Assembly (NCBI GenBank): GCA_015183035.1
Contig: JACZZP010000017.1
Coordinates: 1,736,001-1,800,000 of the forward strand
DNA from: Meloidogyne chitwoodi
Taxonomy: Eukaryota; Nematoda; Chromadorea; Rhabditida; Meloidogynidae
Direction: 5' to 3'
Length of the DNA: 64,000 nt
The position numbers and the translations under genes were made by a program. Position 1 is the stretch's first letter. Each line of letters starts with the position of its first letter. Positions 25,792-39,479 of this stretch are shown here, piece after piece. Below the pieces are notes generated by a model. That model saw only the letters and a program-made list of their open reading frames with translations. It was not told the origin of the DNA and did not search any database.

Positions 25792-27689
25792 TTTTATATT
25801 TTTTAATATTTATTTAAATATTAAGTAGTTGAAAATATTGAAAAAATAATTTTCCTATAATTTAATTAATTAATTTTGATTAATTAATTAAAAATTAAAT
25901 TTAAAAAAAATTAAATAAATTTTTAATAAATTAATAAAATAAATAAATTATGTGTTCGTCTTACTAATTTTGCAAATATAAATATTCCTACCATTAATTT
26001 TACAAAAAAATATTTTTTTTTTAATTAATTAAAAAAATTTAGATTTAATAAATAATTAATGTTCAATAAATTTTCCTAAACCTAATTAAAAAAAATAAAT
26101 ATAATTTTCTCAATGCGCTCTTCTTTCTACTCAATTAATGAAAATGGAATATTTTTATTTATTTTAAAAAATAAATAAAAATATTTTTATTTTTTTTAAA
26201 CTTTTAAGTAATAGATTTAGAGGGAAAGAGAATCTAGTAATTTAAATTAATTAAAATAATAGCAATAAAAAATAAACAAATGTGTTAAAAAAATTAAGTT
26301 TAAATAAATTAAAAAAATTTTTAGAATTTTATATTTTTGGAAATTAAATCTATTGGGAATTTTTATTTATTTTTAGTAGTTTTTAGTAGTTTTTTATTGA
26401 GCACTTTAATTAGCCATGTGTGACCATTGCACTTTTTTATTTTAAATTTTATAAAAAATATTTTTTAATTAAATCTTAAAAATAATAAATTTAAAAAAAT
26501 TATTTTCACATTTTTAAATATTTAAAAAAAATAATTAAATATTTAAGCCTAGAAAGGAACTATTATGTATATAAAAATAAAAAATATGAGAATATACTTA
26601 ATAGAAAATAAAATGGATGAAACTGAATTAAAAAAAATATACATAAAATACAACATCAGAGAAAATACAAAAATCAGAAAAACATCCGAAATAAAAATCA
26701 GAATTAAAAACAATAGTGGATGAAAACACAAAAATCAGAAAAACATCCGAAATAACATCAGAATTAAAACAATAGTAGAAGAAACACAAAAATCAGAAAT
26801 AAAAATCAGAATAGATTTTCTTTCTGATATTGTTTTTAATTCTGATTTTAATAAAATAAGATTGCGTAATAACAATTCATAATTCTGATTTTTTATCTTG
26901 TTAAAAAAATAAATAAAGAATTAATTTGTGTTTTTCCTAATTTAGATTGTCTCTTTATTCTTTTAATTTAAAGCTCTTTTCACATTTGACTCCTTTCTGC
27001 TAATTTTTTATCGTTTTATTAACAAAAAAGACTGAAAAGGAAATACTAAAAATAAATTTTAACATTTATTTAGTATCACATGCAATATTTTAAATTATTT
27101 TATATATATTTTGCGGACAATAATTACGAATTTTTTTAATTTTAAAAAAATATAAATTAGTTAAATAATTTATTTTTATTTTTTTTTAATGTTGCGATAA
27201 ATATTTCTTCCAAAAATGGAAAAAATTTAAAAATTTAAACAAAAAATGATTAATGATAATAGCCAAAATAGGCAATATTTTTAATGGGATTAAGTAAATA
27301 ATAATAAAAATAGTAATAATAATTAAAAAAATATTAAATATTGTCTTCTTTTTTTATGAGGAAAATTTTTTTTTAATAATAAAAATTATTTAAAAAATAT
27401 ATTTAAAATTAAATTCTAATTTATTTGATTAAATATAAAATTAATTTTTTTAATTAAAAAATAGTTTAATCAATAAAAAAATTTTTCATTAAATTTATTT
27501 GCCTTGGAAGTAATTTGAGTTGAAGATTTTTTAAATGGAGAGAGCAAATGCCAAGAAAAAAATGAGAGAGAATTTAGAAGACTGAATCTACAAGTAAACC
27601 CCACAAAGCTTTTATGGATATTGCCTTTAGCAGAATATATTTATTTTTAGATAATTACAATAATTTTAATAATTGTGTTTTAATAAAAA

Positions 27690-27930
27690 TAGGAAAATAA
27701 AAATTCAAACATCAAAAATCAGAATAAAATAAAAACATTAAAAAAATACAAAAATCAGAATAAAATAAAAACATTAAAAAAATACAAAATCAGAATAAAA
27801 GAAAAACATTAAAAAAATATAAAAATCAGAAAAAACTAAAAACATAAAAAATACAAAAATCAGAAAAAACTAAAAACATAAAAAATACAAAAAATCAGAA
27901 TAAACTGAAAATATAAAAAATACAAAAACA
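27690..27930. repeat. minisatellite, 36-38 bp unit with AAATCAGAAT
   Basis: About six imperfect copies of a unit with AAAATCAGAATAAAATAAAA followed by CATTAAAAAAATAC. Later copies replace AATAAAA by AAAAACT. Intergenic. Confidence 0.8.
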
Positions 27931-28889
27931 AATAGGTACATGTGTAATAATATTTAATATTTTTATTTACATTAATTTAATTTAATATACCTATGTAGGT
28001 AATTTAATAAGAGAATTTAAATAATAATAATTATTAGTTAAATTTATTTTTAGAAATATTATTTAATTTAAATAATTTGTTTAAAGGGAAAATTTGATTT
28101 TTGGTGACAAATGACGTAATGAATTATTAATAATTATTTTATTGCAAAAATAGAAATTAAAATAATTATTAAGAAATGTCAAAAATTAAAAATTCTAAAA
28201 ATCCAAAGGGTATAAATACAAATAAACCTGAAAAAAAAGGAAATAAAATTTAAAAAATATTTCAAAAATTAAATTTGTTAAAAAAAAATTGTCATTTTAT
28301 AAGAAAATATAAATAAGTTCTAAAATCTATGCCTAAAAAGTCAAAAAGCTAAAAGCAATTGTTAATATTAAATAATATTAAAAATACAAATAAATGTTTG
28401 TGCCACCCAATTTGTTAAATAGAGGAGGCATTGTTAGGGGCTAAGAAAAATGAATAAACTGAAGAAATAAAAAAAGAAAGAAAAAAATGTGATGAAGTGA
28501 AATAAAAGGGAAAGAAAGGAAAGGTTTAAAATTAGAAAAAAATAAAATAAAAAAAGCTAAGACGACAGAAAAAAAATACAAATTGAATTTGTGGGGCAAT
28601 GCATCATTTACATTTTTTTTCAACATTCCCACTCTCTATTTGAAAGTTCTGAGTTTGGCATAAATTTGAAAAAAAGAAAAATGTTTGTTTTTTATTTTTT
28701 AAAGTAATTTTGGACTTTTTTTGAAAAAATTTTATAGTTTTTTTGTAGGAAGAATTAAATGAAGCAGCTTGTAGTTTTGCTTAAAAAACACCTGTTTAAT
28801 GACAAGCTAAATTTATAAAATTTTACATATATTTACAAAACACTTTTACCTAACAAACTTAAAAATTTTAAAATTTTTTGTTTTATTTA

Positions 28890-29075
28890 AAAAAAGTTAT
28901 GGTGAAAAAAGCAACAAAAATGGGCATTTTTTAGACTCTTTTGAGCATAACTTTAATCAAACAGAATCAAAAATTCTGAAATTTTTACATCTGTTAGATT
29001 ACACTGTTTAGATAATCTGTGCAAAATTTTTTGGCAAAATGTTTTTATTTGGCTATTTTATAAGCATTCGCCCAA
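28890..29075. repeat. dispersed repeat, copy A
   Basis: Contains AAAAATTCTGAAATTTTTAC, then TTAGATTACACTGTTTAGAT and a stretch ending in GCTATTTTATAAGC. Similar order and wording occur at 30000-30250 and 54480-54640. Unclassified, no ends visible. Confidence 0.5.
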
Positions 29076-29999
29076 GTATACATTAATCACAAATTTGTTA
29101 ATAAAATTCAACTTTTCTCAGACTCTAATAGACCTCAGACTCTAAAATATTTTTTTTTAAACCAAATAAAGACAAATCCTCCTTTGGGAATTTTTTTTAA
29201 ATTTTTTTTCTTCTAAAAATAAATTACAAATTTAAAAAACATTTTGTGTTCTCCCTTACAACGTGAATGTTTGCGGGGGAGAAGAAAAGCGAAGACAATG
29301 GACATTCTGATTTTGTTAAAAGATAAGAGAATTTTGAGGAAATATAATTTTAGTGTAAAATTATTTATATTTTCTATTTTTGTAAAAATTTTAAATTTTT
29401 TTGAAAAAAAAAAAAAAAAATATTTTTTTTTCAAAAATTTTAAAATAAAAAATTAAAAATATTAAAAAAATAAATATTTTTAATTTTTTATTTAAATCCT
29501 CAAAAATAAAATATTTTTTATAATCCTCAAAGGAATATTTTAATTAAATAAAAATAAAAACAATAATATTTTAGGTGAAAAAAATAAAAAATTGGGGGAG
29601 TATTTTTAAAAAAATTTTTTTGTTTTTATATTAAATCCCATACTTTTTTTTTCTAATTTAAAAATAGCAAAAGGAATAGATTTAAGAATTTATACCAAAA
29701 ATTCCCACAAAAAAAATTTTTTTTATATTTTTTTTATTTTTAATCCAAAGAGTTGCCTTAAGGGAAAATTAAATAAAAGACTTAAAAATCAGAAATTTAT
29801 ATAAAATATCATTTTCTATTTTTATATAAAAAAGTTGGCTAATCTTTAGCCCTTTTTAAGAAGAATAAAAATTAAAAAAAAATAAATATTAAATAAATTG
29901 TATTTTAAAGGAAGAGGGTACTGAGCGTAGGAGGTTTGGAGGAATGATTATAAAAAAATCAAATGATAACATAAAATTATGAAATTTTGCTTAGATATT

Positions 30000-30250
30000 A
30001 GAAACACTGAAAAGTAAAAATTCTGAAAATTTCAGAATTTTTGGAATGTTAATTAAAAAGTTATGGGTAAAAATATCAAAAAAAGTTACATTTTATTGAC
30101 TTTTTTGCTTATAACTTTTTAAATAATTGACCAAAAATTATAAAATTTTTAGAAAAATTAGATAACACTAATATAGATATTCGATTAAAATTTCATTGTT
30201 TTTGGTTTCAATTTGATTATTTTATGAGCGATCGACGAACGCTACTTAAC
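30000..30250. repeat. dispersed repeat, copy B
   Basis: Contains TTCTGAAAATTTCAGAATTT, TTGCTTATAACTTTTTAAAT, AAATTAGATAACACTAATAT and a less AT-rich tail TTATGAGCGATCGACGAACG. Shares the order of words with copy A. No clear inverted ends. Confidence 0.5.
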
Positions 30251-31349
30251 GCTAAAAACACCTATGCGCGCAGTGATTTATTTATTTTAAATTAATTAAA
30301 AAATCAAAAGAGGTGCAAAAAAAGTTTTTTTTAATATTATTTAATATTTATATTTATAATTTAAATAAAAAAATTGAAAGTTTTAGTATTTTATATTTTT
30401 AAAAAGAAATTTTGAATAGGCAAAATGGGTGAGGGGAATATTAAATATTTATTTTTTTAAATTAAATAAAAATTAAAAAACAAAAAAGTTTTCCAAAAAC
30501 GGAATTTCTAAGCTTTTTAATAATTAATTTTATAAATAGAAAAAAAAACAAGAAATAAAAAATAAAAATAAATTAAAAATGTGAAAGGAAATAGGGGTAA
30601 AACAGAAGAAAAACAGTAGAAACAGCTAAGTAATTTAATAAAATTAAATATTAAATTATATAAATAATTAAAAAAGATAATTATTTTCTGAATTAATTTA
30701 AAAATAAATAAATGTATGAAATTTTATTTAAAAAAAAATAAAATTTTTTTTTTATTTTAATTTATTAATTTAAAAATAAATTAATTATTTATTATTTTTA
30801 ATTTTATTTTTTTTTTAATAAATTAAATTAAAAATTAAATAAATAAATAATTATTTATATTTAATTTTAAATTAAATAAATTAAATAAACAATTATTTTT
30901 AATTTATTTTTTTTTCGCCATTTAAAAAATAAATAAATAAAATAAAAAAAAATTCTTCTTCAGAATTCTAAAAATTATTTTAAAAAATTAAAAAAAAAAT
31001 TTAAATAATTTTATTTTATTCTTTTGTAACAAAATGACACATTCATTCATTTATTTAAATTTTTTTTCTTTTTTTAAATAAATAATAATAATATTATTTT
31101 ACGTAAATATTAAAATAAATATTTAATATAATAATATTTCCGATGATGTTTATTAAAATAATTTTATTTTTTCCCTTTTATTTAAAAAAAATTAAATTAA
31201 ATTGCGCGAATAAATTTATTTATTTATTTATTCTCTTTTATCAAGGCATTAAAGAAGACTTAAAAAAACAAAAAAATATTTTATTTATTTAAATATTAAA
31301 TTGTCACAATTGTTTTTAAATAAATAAAAAATTTAAAAAAAATTGAAAA

Positions 31350-31420
31350 GTCTCGAGTTTAAAAAAAGTCTCGAGTCGAGGTTTAAAAAATCTCGAGGTC
31401 TCGACTTAATAAAAAAATTT
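31350..31420. repeat. cluster of TCTCGAG palindromic words
   Basis: Four TCTCGAG-type words within 60 bp, including the back-to-back form GTCTCGAGTCGAGG. A further copy ACTCGAGGTCTCGACTTTTT lies at about 32228. Conspicuous because GC-containing words are rare here. No function is evident. Confidence 0.6.
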
Positions 31421-33071
31421 TTTTTAGCAATGATAAAAATAATTATATATATTTTTTGTGGATAGTTGATATCAAAAAGAAGCTTTAAATATTAAAAAAA
31501 ATAATTTAATGCCTTTAAGCTTCTATGAGAAATTAAAGAAAAATGAAGAGAAAAGAGAAGAGGGGGGTAAGGCAATTGAATGGAAATAATGATGATGAAC
31601 ACTTTTTTTTTTAATTCTTCTCAAATTACGTGACCAAATAAAAATGAAAAATATATTTAAAAAATAATAATTATTTACGTTTTTTGTTAGAAAAAAAAAT
31701 TTTGAAATTTTTTGAAAAAATTTTTTTTTAAGAAAAAGCGAAGAGAAAAAATAGCGACATTTAAAAAAATAAAAATAAAAGTGAAAAATTATTTTAATTT
31801 TTTTTGTAAAAATATTTTTAACAAATACAACAAGCTGTCTAAATTATTTTTAAAGAAATTTTAATTTTTTTAAATTTTATTATTTAATAAAAAAAAAAAA
31901 CATTTGTTGTTGTTCCAGTAAAAGCGCATTTTTTAATTTAAAAAAATTAAAAAAAAATTATTAATATTTTTTAAATAAAAATGAAAAAATTTTTAAAAAT
32001 GAAAATAGACAGTTGTTTTGCTAAATTTGAGAAATTATTATTTTTTTTAATATTAAAAAAAATAAAATTTTAAGACCACACAAATTTAGCTATATTTATT
32101 TATTAAAAAAAATTTTATTTTAGAAAAATAAAAAAATATTTAAAATATTTTTTTTTATTTTTAGTAAATAATTTAATCAAACAATATTATTAAAAAAATT
32201 TTTTTATCGGAAAAAATAAAAAAAATAAACTCGAGGTCTCGACTTTTTCAAAACTTATTTTTTAATAATAATAAAAATAATTAATTTTTGTTATAAAAAA
32301 TTAATTATTTGTTAAAAAAATTAATTATTTTTATTTCCGGAAAGGATTAAAAATTTTTTTTATTATTATTTAAGGAAATAAAATATTTTAGTTAATTCAA
32401 AAGGGTGTTGTGTATTTATTAAAATAAATTATTATGTACTCTAAATAAATAAATATTTTTTTTAAATTTATTTTTAAATAAATAATCTTTAAATTTTAAA
32501 AATAAAAAAATAAAAAATTTATTTATTTAATTTTATTATTTAAAAAATAAAAAAATAAGCAGCAATTAAGAGAAGAAAAAAAGAAAACAAATAAATATTT
32601 AAAAAATAAAAAGAAAAAGAATTTATTTTTGTGAAGGGGAAAATACAAAAAAATAAATAAAGCTTTAAGTTTTTTTTTACAATTGAATTATTTTTAGTAG
32701 TTGAAGCGGAAATAGTTAAAATAAATAAATAAATAAATTTAAAAAAAAATAAATTTTAGGGAAAATGTTGATTAAAAATTTTATTTATTATTTTTAATTA
32801 AAAGTCTGATTATTAGTCTAATAATTAATTAATTTAAAAATAATTAAATAAATGTACATATATTTAATTATTAAATAAAATTAAAAATAAAAAAAGAACC
32901 TGACACCCATAATATTATTAGATAGGAGAATAAATAAATAAATAAATAAAAATTATTATATATTTGTATTTTAGTTAAACTATATTTAATTAATTATTAA
33001 TTTTATTAAATAGGTAATTATTTATTTAAATTAATTATTAAATTATTTATTTTAAAAATTAAAAAAAATAT

Positions 33072-33143
33072 TTATTCCAATAAAAGGACCTCTCCAATAA
33101 AAAGACCTCTCCAATAAAAGGACCTCTCCAATAAAAAGACAAC
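33072..33143. repeat. 18-19 bp tandem repeat upstream of the SCAF-like gene
   Basis: Four copies of CCAATAAAAGGACCTCT (alternating with AAAAAGAC). It lies about 290 bp upstream of the start codon at 33429, within the likely promoter region. Confidence 0.85.
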
Positions 33144-33428
33144 CTTTTAACAAATAAAAAACATTGACTATTGTTTAATTTAACAAATGTTTTCAATTTA
33201 TAGAACCCTAGGTTTGGTGTGTTGATATTTTCGTTGTTGTGACGAATTGTCCTCTGACCAAAAATAATTTTTACAAAATAAAAATATTTTTCCTTTTTTT
33301 ATAAATTTTCTTTACTGTAATTTTAATTTTTTCACAGATTTTTAAAATTTATTTTTTTAGTATTTTATTTATTTTTAAGAATTTTTAGATAAAAAATATT
33401 CTTATTTCTTAAAATTTAAATATTTCAA

Positions 33429-36400
33429 ATGGATTCTGAAGTAATAAAAACATTTAATAAATCGGTAATTTTTAAATTTAAATTTAAAAAATTAAATTTT
33501 TAAAGCTTGTATCAATGCAAGAATGCAAAGGAGGTATTGTTAGCAAACAAAAAGTTGTTGAAATCACAAAAGCAGCAATGAATGCAGTTAGATATTTTAA
33601 ACATGTTGTTTTTATTGTTGAACGATATTTGGTTAAGGTTATATTTTTTAATTTATATATTTTGAGATAGTGTTTTTAATTTTAATGATTAGAAGTTTCC
33701 CAGATACTCTCTAATTTAACGATTATTGGGGGTAGTTGTTTGTCGAGATTGGAATTTTTAAAAATCAAAATACTTGGGCATGAACTCTTACTTTAATGAC
33801 CTTAACAATTAAGGATTTAGTATTAAAAAAAACTAATTTTTAGAAAAATCTAGGAGTATTCTAAAATGATTAGGCTTTGTTTTATATTTACTAGTTTGTC
33901 AATGAAATGAATTTTGTTTTAATTGAGAACATTTGTTCCTTTTTTTAATTGAAATTTTAGAAATCTAGACCTAAGAATAGTCACTTTTTAATTAAAATAA
34001 AATTTAAAAATAAATTTTTAGTGTCGCCAAGAATTTAAAATCCCTGCCTTATATGTTATGGACTCAATTTTGCGTCAAGCAAAGAAACAATATAAACACA
34101 AAGGTTTTTTTTATTTTTAAATTAAATTAATTTAATTTTTAAAAAAGATGTTTATGCACCCAGATTTGCTGTTAATTTGTTTACTACAATTAATAATGTA
34201 CTCGATTGTGATTCTCAAGATAAAGTATTATTTTTAAACGATTTTTCTTCTTTTAAAGGCCTACTTCTCTCAAAATAAATTTTTCTTAAAAATCTGTTTT
34301 TGGATCTAAAAATTATTTTGTTTTTAAAATGAAATAATTCTTTATTTTTTTAAAGTTAAAAGTTGTTCGCGTAGTCAATTTATGGCAAGCTCACCAAATA
34401 TTTAGTGACGATGTTATTGAGCCAATATTAAGTAAATGTCAATCTTCTGGTTTAGGTTTTTTTAAAGTTTTTTAATTTTTAATTAATTATAATTTTAGAT
34501 GTTGAACCAGCAAAAGTTGAACGTTTAGTTAAAGGTTTTAATTAATTATTTTTGGATTAATATTTGGGGGGATGCCCTTTAGAAATTATACTTTTTACTT
34601 ATTTTATATTTATTTAATTTTAAGTAACTGAAAAATTGAATTTTAAAAAATGGTTCTTACCTTTCTTTTTTCTTCATTTTAGACCTCTAAAATAGTTTAT
34701 TAATTTATTAAAAAGAATAATTTAAGGTGAAAAAGCGGATATGCAACTTTATCAACATCAAACACCTATTTCCTTCAATATAAGTGGAAATTCAATAAAA
34801 TCAGAAGTATGGCAAACACCAAACATTTCAACCACAACTTCAATGAATATAAGCAATTTAACTTCAATAAATAGTGGACAGAGTTTGGATGTAAATAATT
34901 AAAAAAAATTTAAATTATTTAAATTTAATAATTATTTTAGGAACGTCTATCACAATTTTCACGCCAAAAACTTGGTATTGGTGGAAGGTCAAATTCTGTT
35001 ACTAGTAGCACAACACAAAAAACAAATGAATTGGGGGTATATTTATTTAAATTTAATTTATTTTTTCTTTTTTTTTAAATTAAATTGAAGGTAATATTTA
35101 AGTTCTATTTTAACTTTTTCTTCTTATTTCCCTTATTTTTTGGCAATTAAATTAATTAAAAAGAAGGAAAAAATGTAAAAAATAAGGGAAAATAGGGAGA
35201 GGTTAAAAAGGGGTTCTTGTATAGAAATATTAATTAATAAAGTACCTTCCACACAAAGACTTTATTTTGTTTTTTCTTCCCAAAACTTTAATTAAATTCA
35301 TAAATATATTTTTTAATTTTTAAAGCCTCGAACACCTCCATTAGAAGATCATGACCATCGCCAACTTCTTTCTTCACTCCCTTCACTAATTTCTGCAACA
35401 AAAAAGGAAAATCAACTTCCATCAATTAATAATAATTCTAATGGGTTAAGTGGTGCTGAAGTAATTGAATTAGTTCAACCTTTGGGTATTTGTTTGGATG
35501 CTGTAGAGGCTGTAGCAGGTTTGCAACGATTTTTAGAAGAAAGATGTATTGAACAAATTGAAATGGAAAAACGAAGGCAGGGAAATATTAAGGTTTTTTT
35601 TATTTATTGTAACTTTTGGACTAGGATTAACAATTAAAAAAAGCGAATTAATTTATCTTTCTTTCCAAAAGGTCAAATTGTACAATAATTTATTTAATAA
35701 TATTAATTTTAATTCTAAATATTTATGTGTTGGGCTCTAGAACTGACTGGTGGTTTCGCTCCTCTCAATTTATTCTTTATTTTTTTTAATTAATTTTTTT
35801 TTAATTAAGAATCTTTTATCCCGTGATTTTGACTATTCTGATGAGGAAGATGAAGGTGGAGGAGGTGGTGGTAGTGGTCATCATCATAATGGTACACATA
35901 CGTCACAATCTGTTGGGTCACCTCCTACTCTTTCAAGTGTTTCTAAGGAAAAACTTTTAAATTTGGCAAGATCGGTTGTTGCAGATCCGGTACATCAACA
36001 AGGTTTATTTTTTGATATTTATTGAGTTATTTGTTAGGGCTAGTAGAGTTTTTACTGAAAATAGAGAAGTCATTTAAGAATTTTAGCAAAATTTGAGAAT
36101 TTTTTAAAAAAGACAAGCAACTTACCCTTCTCTGTAATTTATTAATATTCTCTAAATTTAATATTTTTTTCTTTAAGAAATGAGAAAATTAGTTGATTGT
36201 GTAAACAAAGATGTTGGTATATCACCTACTAAAATAATAATTCCTCAACAACAACAACCACCATCATTATCTTTTCCAATGCCTAATTTTTCTTTTCCAC
36301 CTCCAGGCTTTGCCAATGGTGGAAATCTTTTGCCTGGTTTATTTTTACAGGTTTTATTTTTTTAAAATTATTATTTTATTTAAATTATTTAAAGGCCCCA

Positions 36401-39400
36401 ACCTCATCAATTGCCAATTTTTCATTAAATACTCCAACTTCTATGTTTCCTCTAATTTCAACTCAAAATCAACAACAAATATTACAAACACAAGAACGTA
36501 ATGATAGAAAAGATGATAATAGCTTTAGAAGTATTGAAAGAGATCAAAATAATAATGAAAATTATCGAAGTGATAGAAGAGACAGTCGTAGCGGTGTTGG
36601 TGGTGATCGTTCTTCGAGAAAACGGAATAGAGAATGGTTTGCGAAAAATTTTTTTTAAAGTTTTTTTAATACAGGGTGCGGCAAATTGGGAGCGGGTTTT
36701 ATTTTTTGAATAACTTTTTTCAAACTTATCGAAAATCGATAATTCTTTTTTTATTTTATTCTAAACTCTTTCGGTAATTTTTTGATACCACATTCAGCTA
36801 ATAAACTTTTTTAGAAAAAAATCTATACTTAACTTTCATAAAAAATTTTTGGTACTCTTTAAGTATGGGAATTTTTTGTTTGTTTGATTCAATCGGGTCA
36901 AATGAGATGTCATTCGAAAGAGCTCTTCGAAATGCGTTAAATTATGTTTTTTTGAAGTCATACGAATGCCTACGAGCCGAGATATAGATCTTATTGTTAG
37001 AATGTTGAAAACCAAAAAAAGGAATTAGCTAATTTTTTGAGGTGAAAAATTCAAATATGAGTATGATAGCTCTTTCGAAAGAGCTCTTCGAGCTTAGTTG
37101 AATGAGATCAAAATTAGCTCAATTGGACAAATTTGGAAAAAGTTATAAATTTTTGAAAAAAGCTCATTTAGGTGATTACCGCGGATGTTCCACATTAATC
37201 TTTTCCCACTACGGTTTGAAATAAGTTTTTTAAGCTGAAGTGGTATCAAAAAATTACCGAAAGAGTTTAGAATAAAATAAAAAAAGAATTATCGATTTTC
37301 GATAAGTTTGAAAAAAGTTATTCAAAAAATAAAACCCGCTCCCAATTTGCCGCACCCTGTATTTAAATAGAGATAATTTATCATTTTAGATTTTTTATTA
37401 TTTCATCATTTTGGTAAAAATCTTGGTATTTAATTATTTCATAAAAGTGTCCGCAATTTTTGTCCGCAAATATTATATTAAATAAATACTTTCTCTTCCT
37501 TTTTACATCTCTAATTTTTTAAAAAAGATAGAGAGATTAATTTTAATTTCGTTTTTCAGTGTGTTCTTGCAAAGTGTTTTCCTAAAATATTATAAATTAT
37601 GGACAGATATTGCGGTGACTTTTTGTGTTTATAATTAGATAAAAGTCTTTAACTAGGTGGAGTCTTTGAAAAAGAAAAACTAGAAATAATAATAAATACA
37701 ATAAATTTAAAATAGGTCACCACCAAGCAATGAAAAAAGTCGAGGAGGTGGTTCTAGACGTGATGAAAAATCATCGTCTCATCGAAAACAACAAAGAGAT
37801 GAAGATGAACAAAGATCTTCTCGAAAGCGAACACGAAGTAACTCGCCAAGAAATCGTATTATTCTTTTAAATTTAAAAAAAAATAATATTATAGGCGATC
37901 GTGAACGCAATAATAATGATAATAAAGAAAAAGACCGTGAACAATTAGCAAAGGAACGTCGTCGCATTGGATTACCATCTAGACTGAAATCTGATCATGT
38001 TTTGAGTTTGTTTTAATTTTTATTTAATTATTTTTAGTATTAGAAACCCCTAGAATGACCTTAAAATGATATAATAAACTTTTAAATTAATTAGTTGCCT
38101 CTCGAACTCTTTGGTTTGGGCGTATGCCTACTCTAACTTCTGAAACTGATATAATTGAATCTGTTAAAGATATTGGTATACCAGAAAAAATAACTATAGT
38201 AAATACACGTGGATGTGCATATGTGACAATGCCTGATAGAAAATTGGCTTTTAAAATTCTTGATAGATTGGGAAAAACAATTCAAGTATTAAAGAAGTTT
38301 ATCAAGGTTTTTTAAATTTTATTTTTTAATTTTTGGGAATTTGGGGGTATTTTGGAGTTATTTATTTTTTTTAAGACTGCTTGGGCAACAATTCCAAGCA
38401 TTAAAGAAGATTTAAAATTAATGGATGATTGGGATCTTGACCATGGATGTGCTCAAATTCCCTTTACAAAATTACCTGATGGAAATTTGGATAAATTAAT
38501 GGATGGTGCTTGGTTAGAGTTATATACTTTACCTGAATCATTGAAAGGTTTTTTTTTAATTTTAAAATAATTTCTCAAGATACCTAATGAGTCATCCAAA
38601 CTTGTAAAATCTCTCTAAAAATTACCTGAATCTTCTGATTTTTTTTTTGAATTTTTAAATTGTCCGGAAGAGTCCAAAAATAAGCCTAAACCCTTTGATT
38701 TTATTTTTCAACTAAAAAACCCAATTTTATTTCAGATCGTTATACAAACACTGGAATTAAACAACAACAATTACAACAAGCACAATTACAATCTATTCAA
38801 TTACCACCTACCGGTTTAACAATGCTTTTGCCTCAAATGATGCCTCCTGTTACAGCAACTGGACAACAAATTAATATGCCTAATTTTACTTTTGTATGTT
38901 TTTTGAATTTTAATGGAAAGATTTTGACACTTTGGAACACCTTTCCTTACCTTTTTTTTAAAATTTTCTATTTTTATTTGTTTTTAGCCAGCCGCTTTAA
39001 CAGCAGCAATGTTTCCTCATATGGCTGCTGCTGCTTCTGGTTTAATGGCATTACATCAACAACCTCAAATAAATAATAATAATAATCAACAAAGTGTTGC
39101 TACTACTGATTCTACACAACAACAACAATCTAATAATAATAATAATAATACTTTAGGGGGAACAGTCACTCATTCACCATTTCCTTTAGTATTTGGACAA
39201 CAGGTTTTTCTTTAAATAAATTATAAAATAACCTTGTTTTAGTCAATTCAAATGCCACAACCAAATATGTTAAATCCATCTAATCAACATCAACATATTC
39301 GTTTTAATAATAATAATCCACAAAGATTTAGATCACCATTTCCTGGAAGATTTAATAATAGTGGTAGTGGTAATAGTAGATTTCCTGGAAGAGGAGGAGG

Positions 39401-39479
39401 AGGAAGAGGAAGAGGTTTTAATAGTGGTGGTGGTAGTTTTAGTGGAGGTAGAGGAGGATGGAGAGGAACAAGCGGATAG
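33429..39479 (+). CDS. SCAF4/SCAF8-like CTD-interacting RNA-binding protein
   Basis: A nuclear protein that binds the phosphorylated C-terminal domain of RNA polymerase II and nascent RNA; in animals SCAF4/8 prevent early polyadenylation. About 18 exons join in frame. Exons 1-6 (33429-34530) give a CID domain: QECKGGIVSKQKVVEITKA, YFKHVVFIVERYLVK, IPALYVMDSILRQAKKQYKH, APRFAVNLFTTI, VVNLWQAHQIFSDDVIEPIL. After low-complexity and acidic/Gly-rich parts and an RD/RS-like segment (36480-37850) comes an RRM (38105-38306) with LWFGRMP as RNP2-like and RGCAYVTM as RNP1-like, then TAWATIPSIKEDLKLMDDWD as in the conserved post-RRM block. The C terminus is Gln/Asn-rich and ends in RGG repeats. A TA-flanked MITE sits in one intron. 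First of three adjacent Pol II genes on this strand. Confidence 0.88.
36672..37359. mobile_element. Tc1/mariner-like MITE, 688 bp, about 120 bp inverted repeats
   Basis: The ends are CAGGGTGCGGCAAATTGGGA and its complement, flanked by TA on both sides (36670-36671 and 37360-37361). The left and right arms appear identical for about 120 bp, through GGTAATTTTTTGATACCAC, then diverge. The middle has AGCTCTTCGA words in two places but no transposase frame. TA duplication and a CAGGGTG end are typical of the Tc1/mariner superfamily. It lies wholly within the 36637-37715 intron of the SCAF-like gene. The near-identical arms suggest recent insertion. Confidence 0.92.

Larger units (their letters stand above)
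25792..33428. other. 7.6 kb gene-poor AT-rich region
   Basis: No exon chain found on either strand. It contains ATCAGAA-type tandem words (26640-26830, 27700-27930), two copies of a dispersed repeat (28890-29075 and 30000-30250), a cluster of CTCGAG words at 31350-31420 with a further copy at 32230-32245, and an 18 bp tandem repeat at 33072-33143. A patch at 29240-29300 is less AT-rich and open on both strands but matches nothing I know. Confidence 0.55.

Noticed and set aside
29213..29456. Overlapping open frames on both strands with a less AT-rich patch
   Set aside because: The frames are mostly Lys/Phe runs from A/T homopolymers and show no domain or splice partner.
38720..39240. Gln/Asn-rich exons as a separate prion-like gene
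   Set aside because: They splice in frame between the RRM and the RGG tail of the SCAF-like gene.
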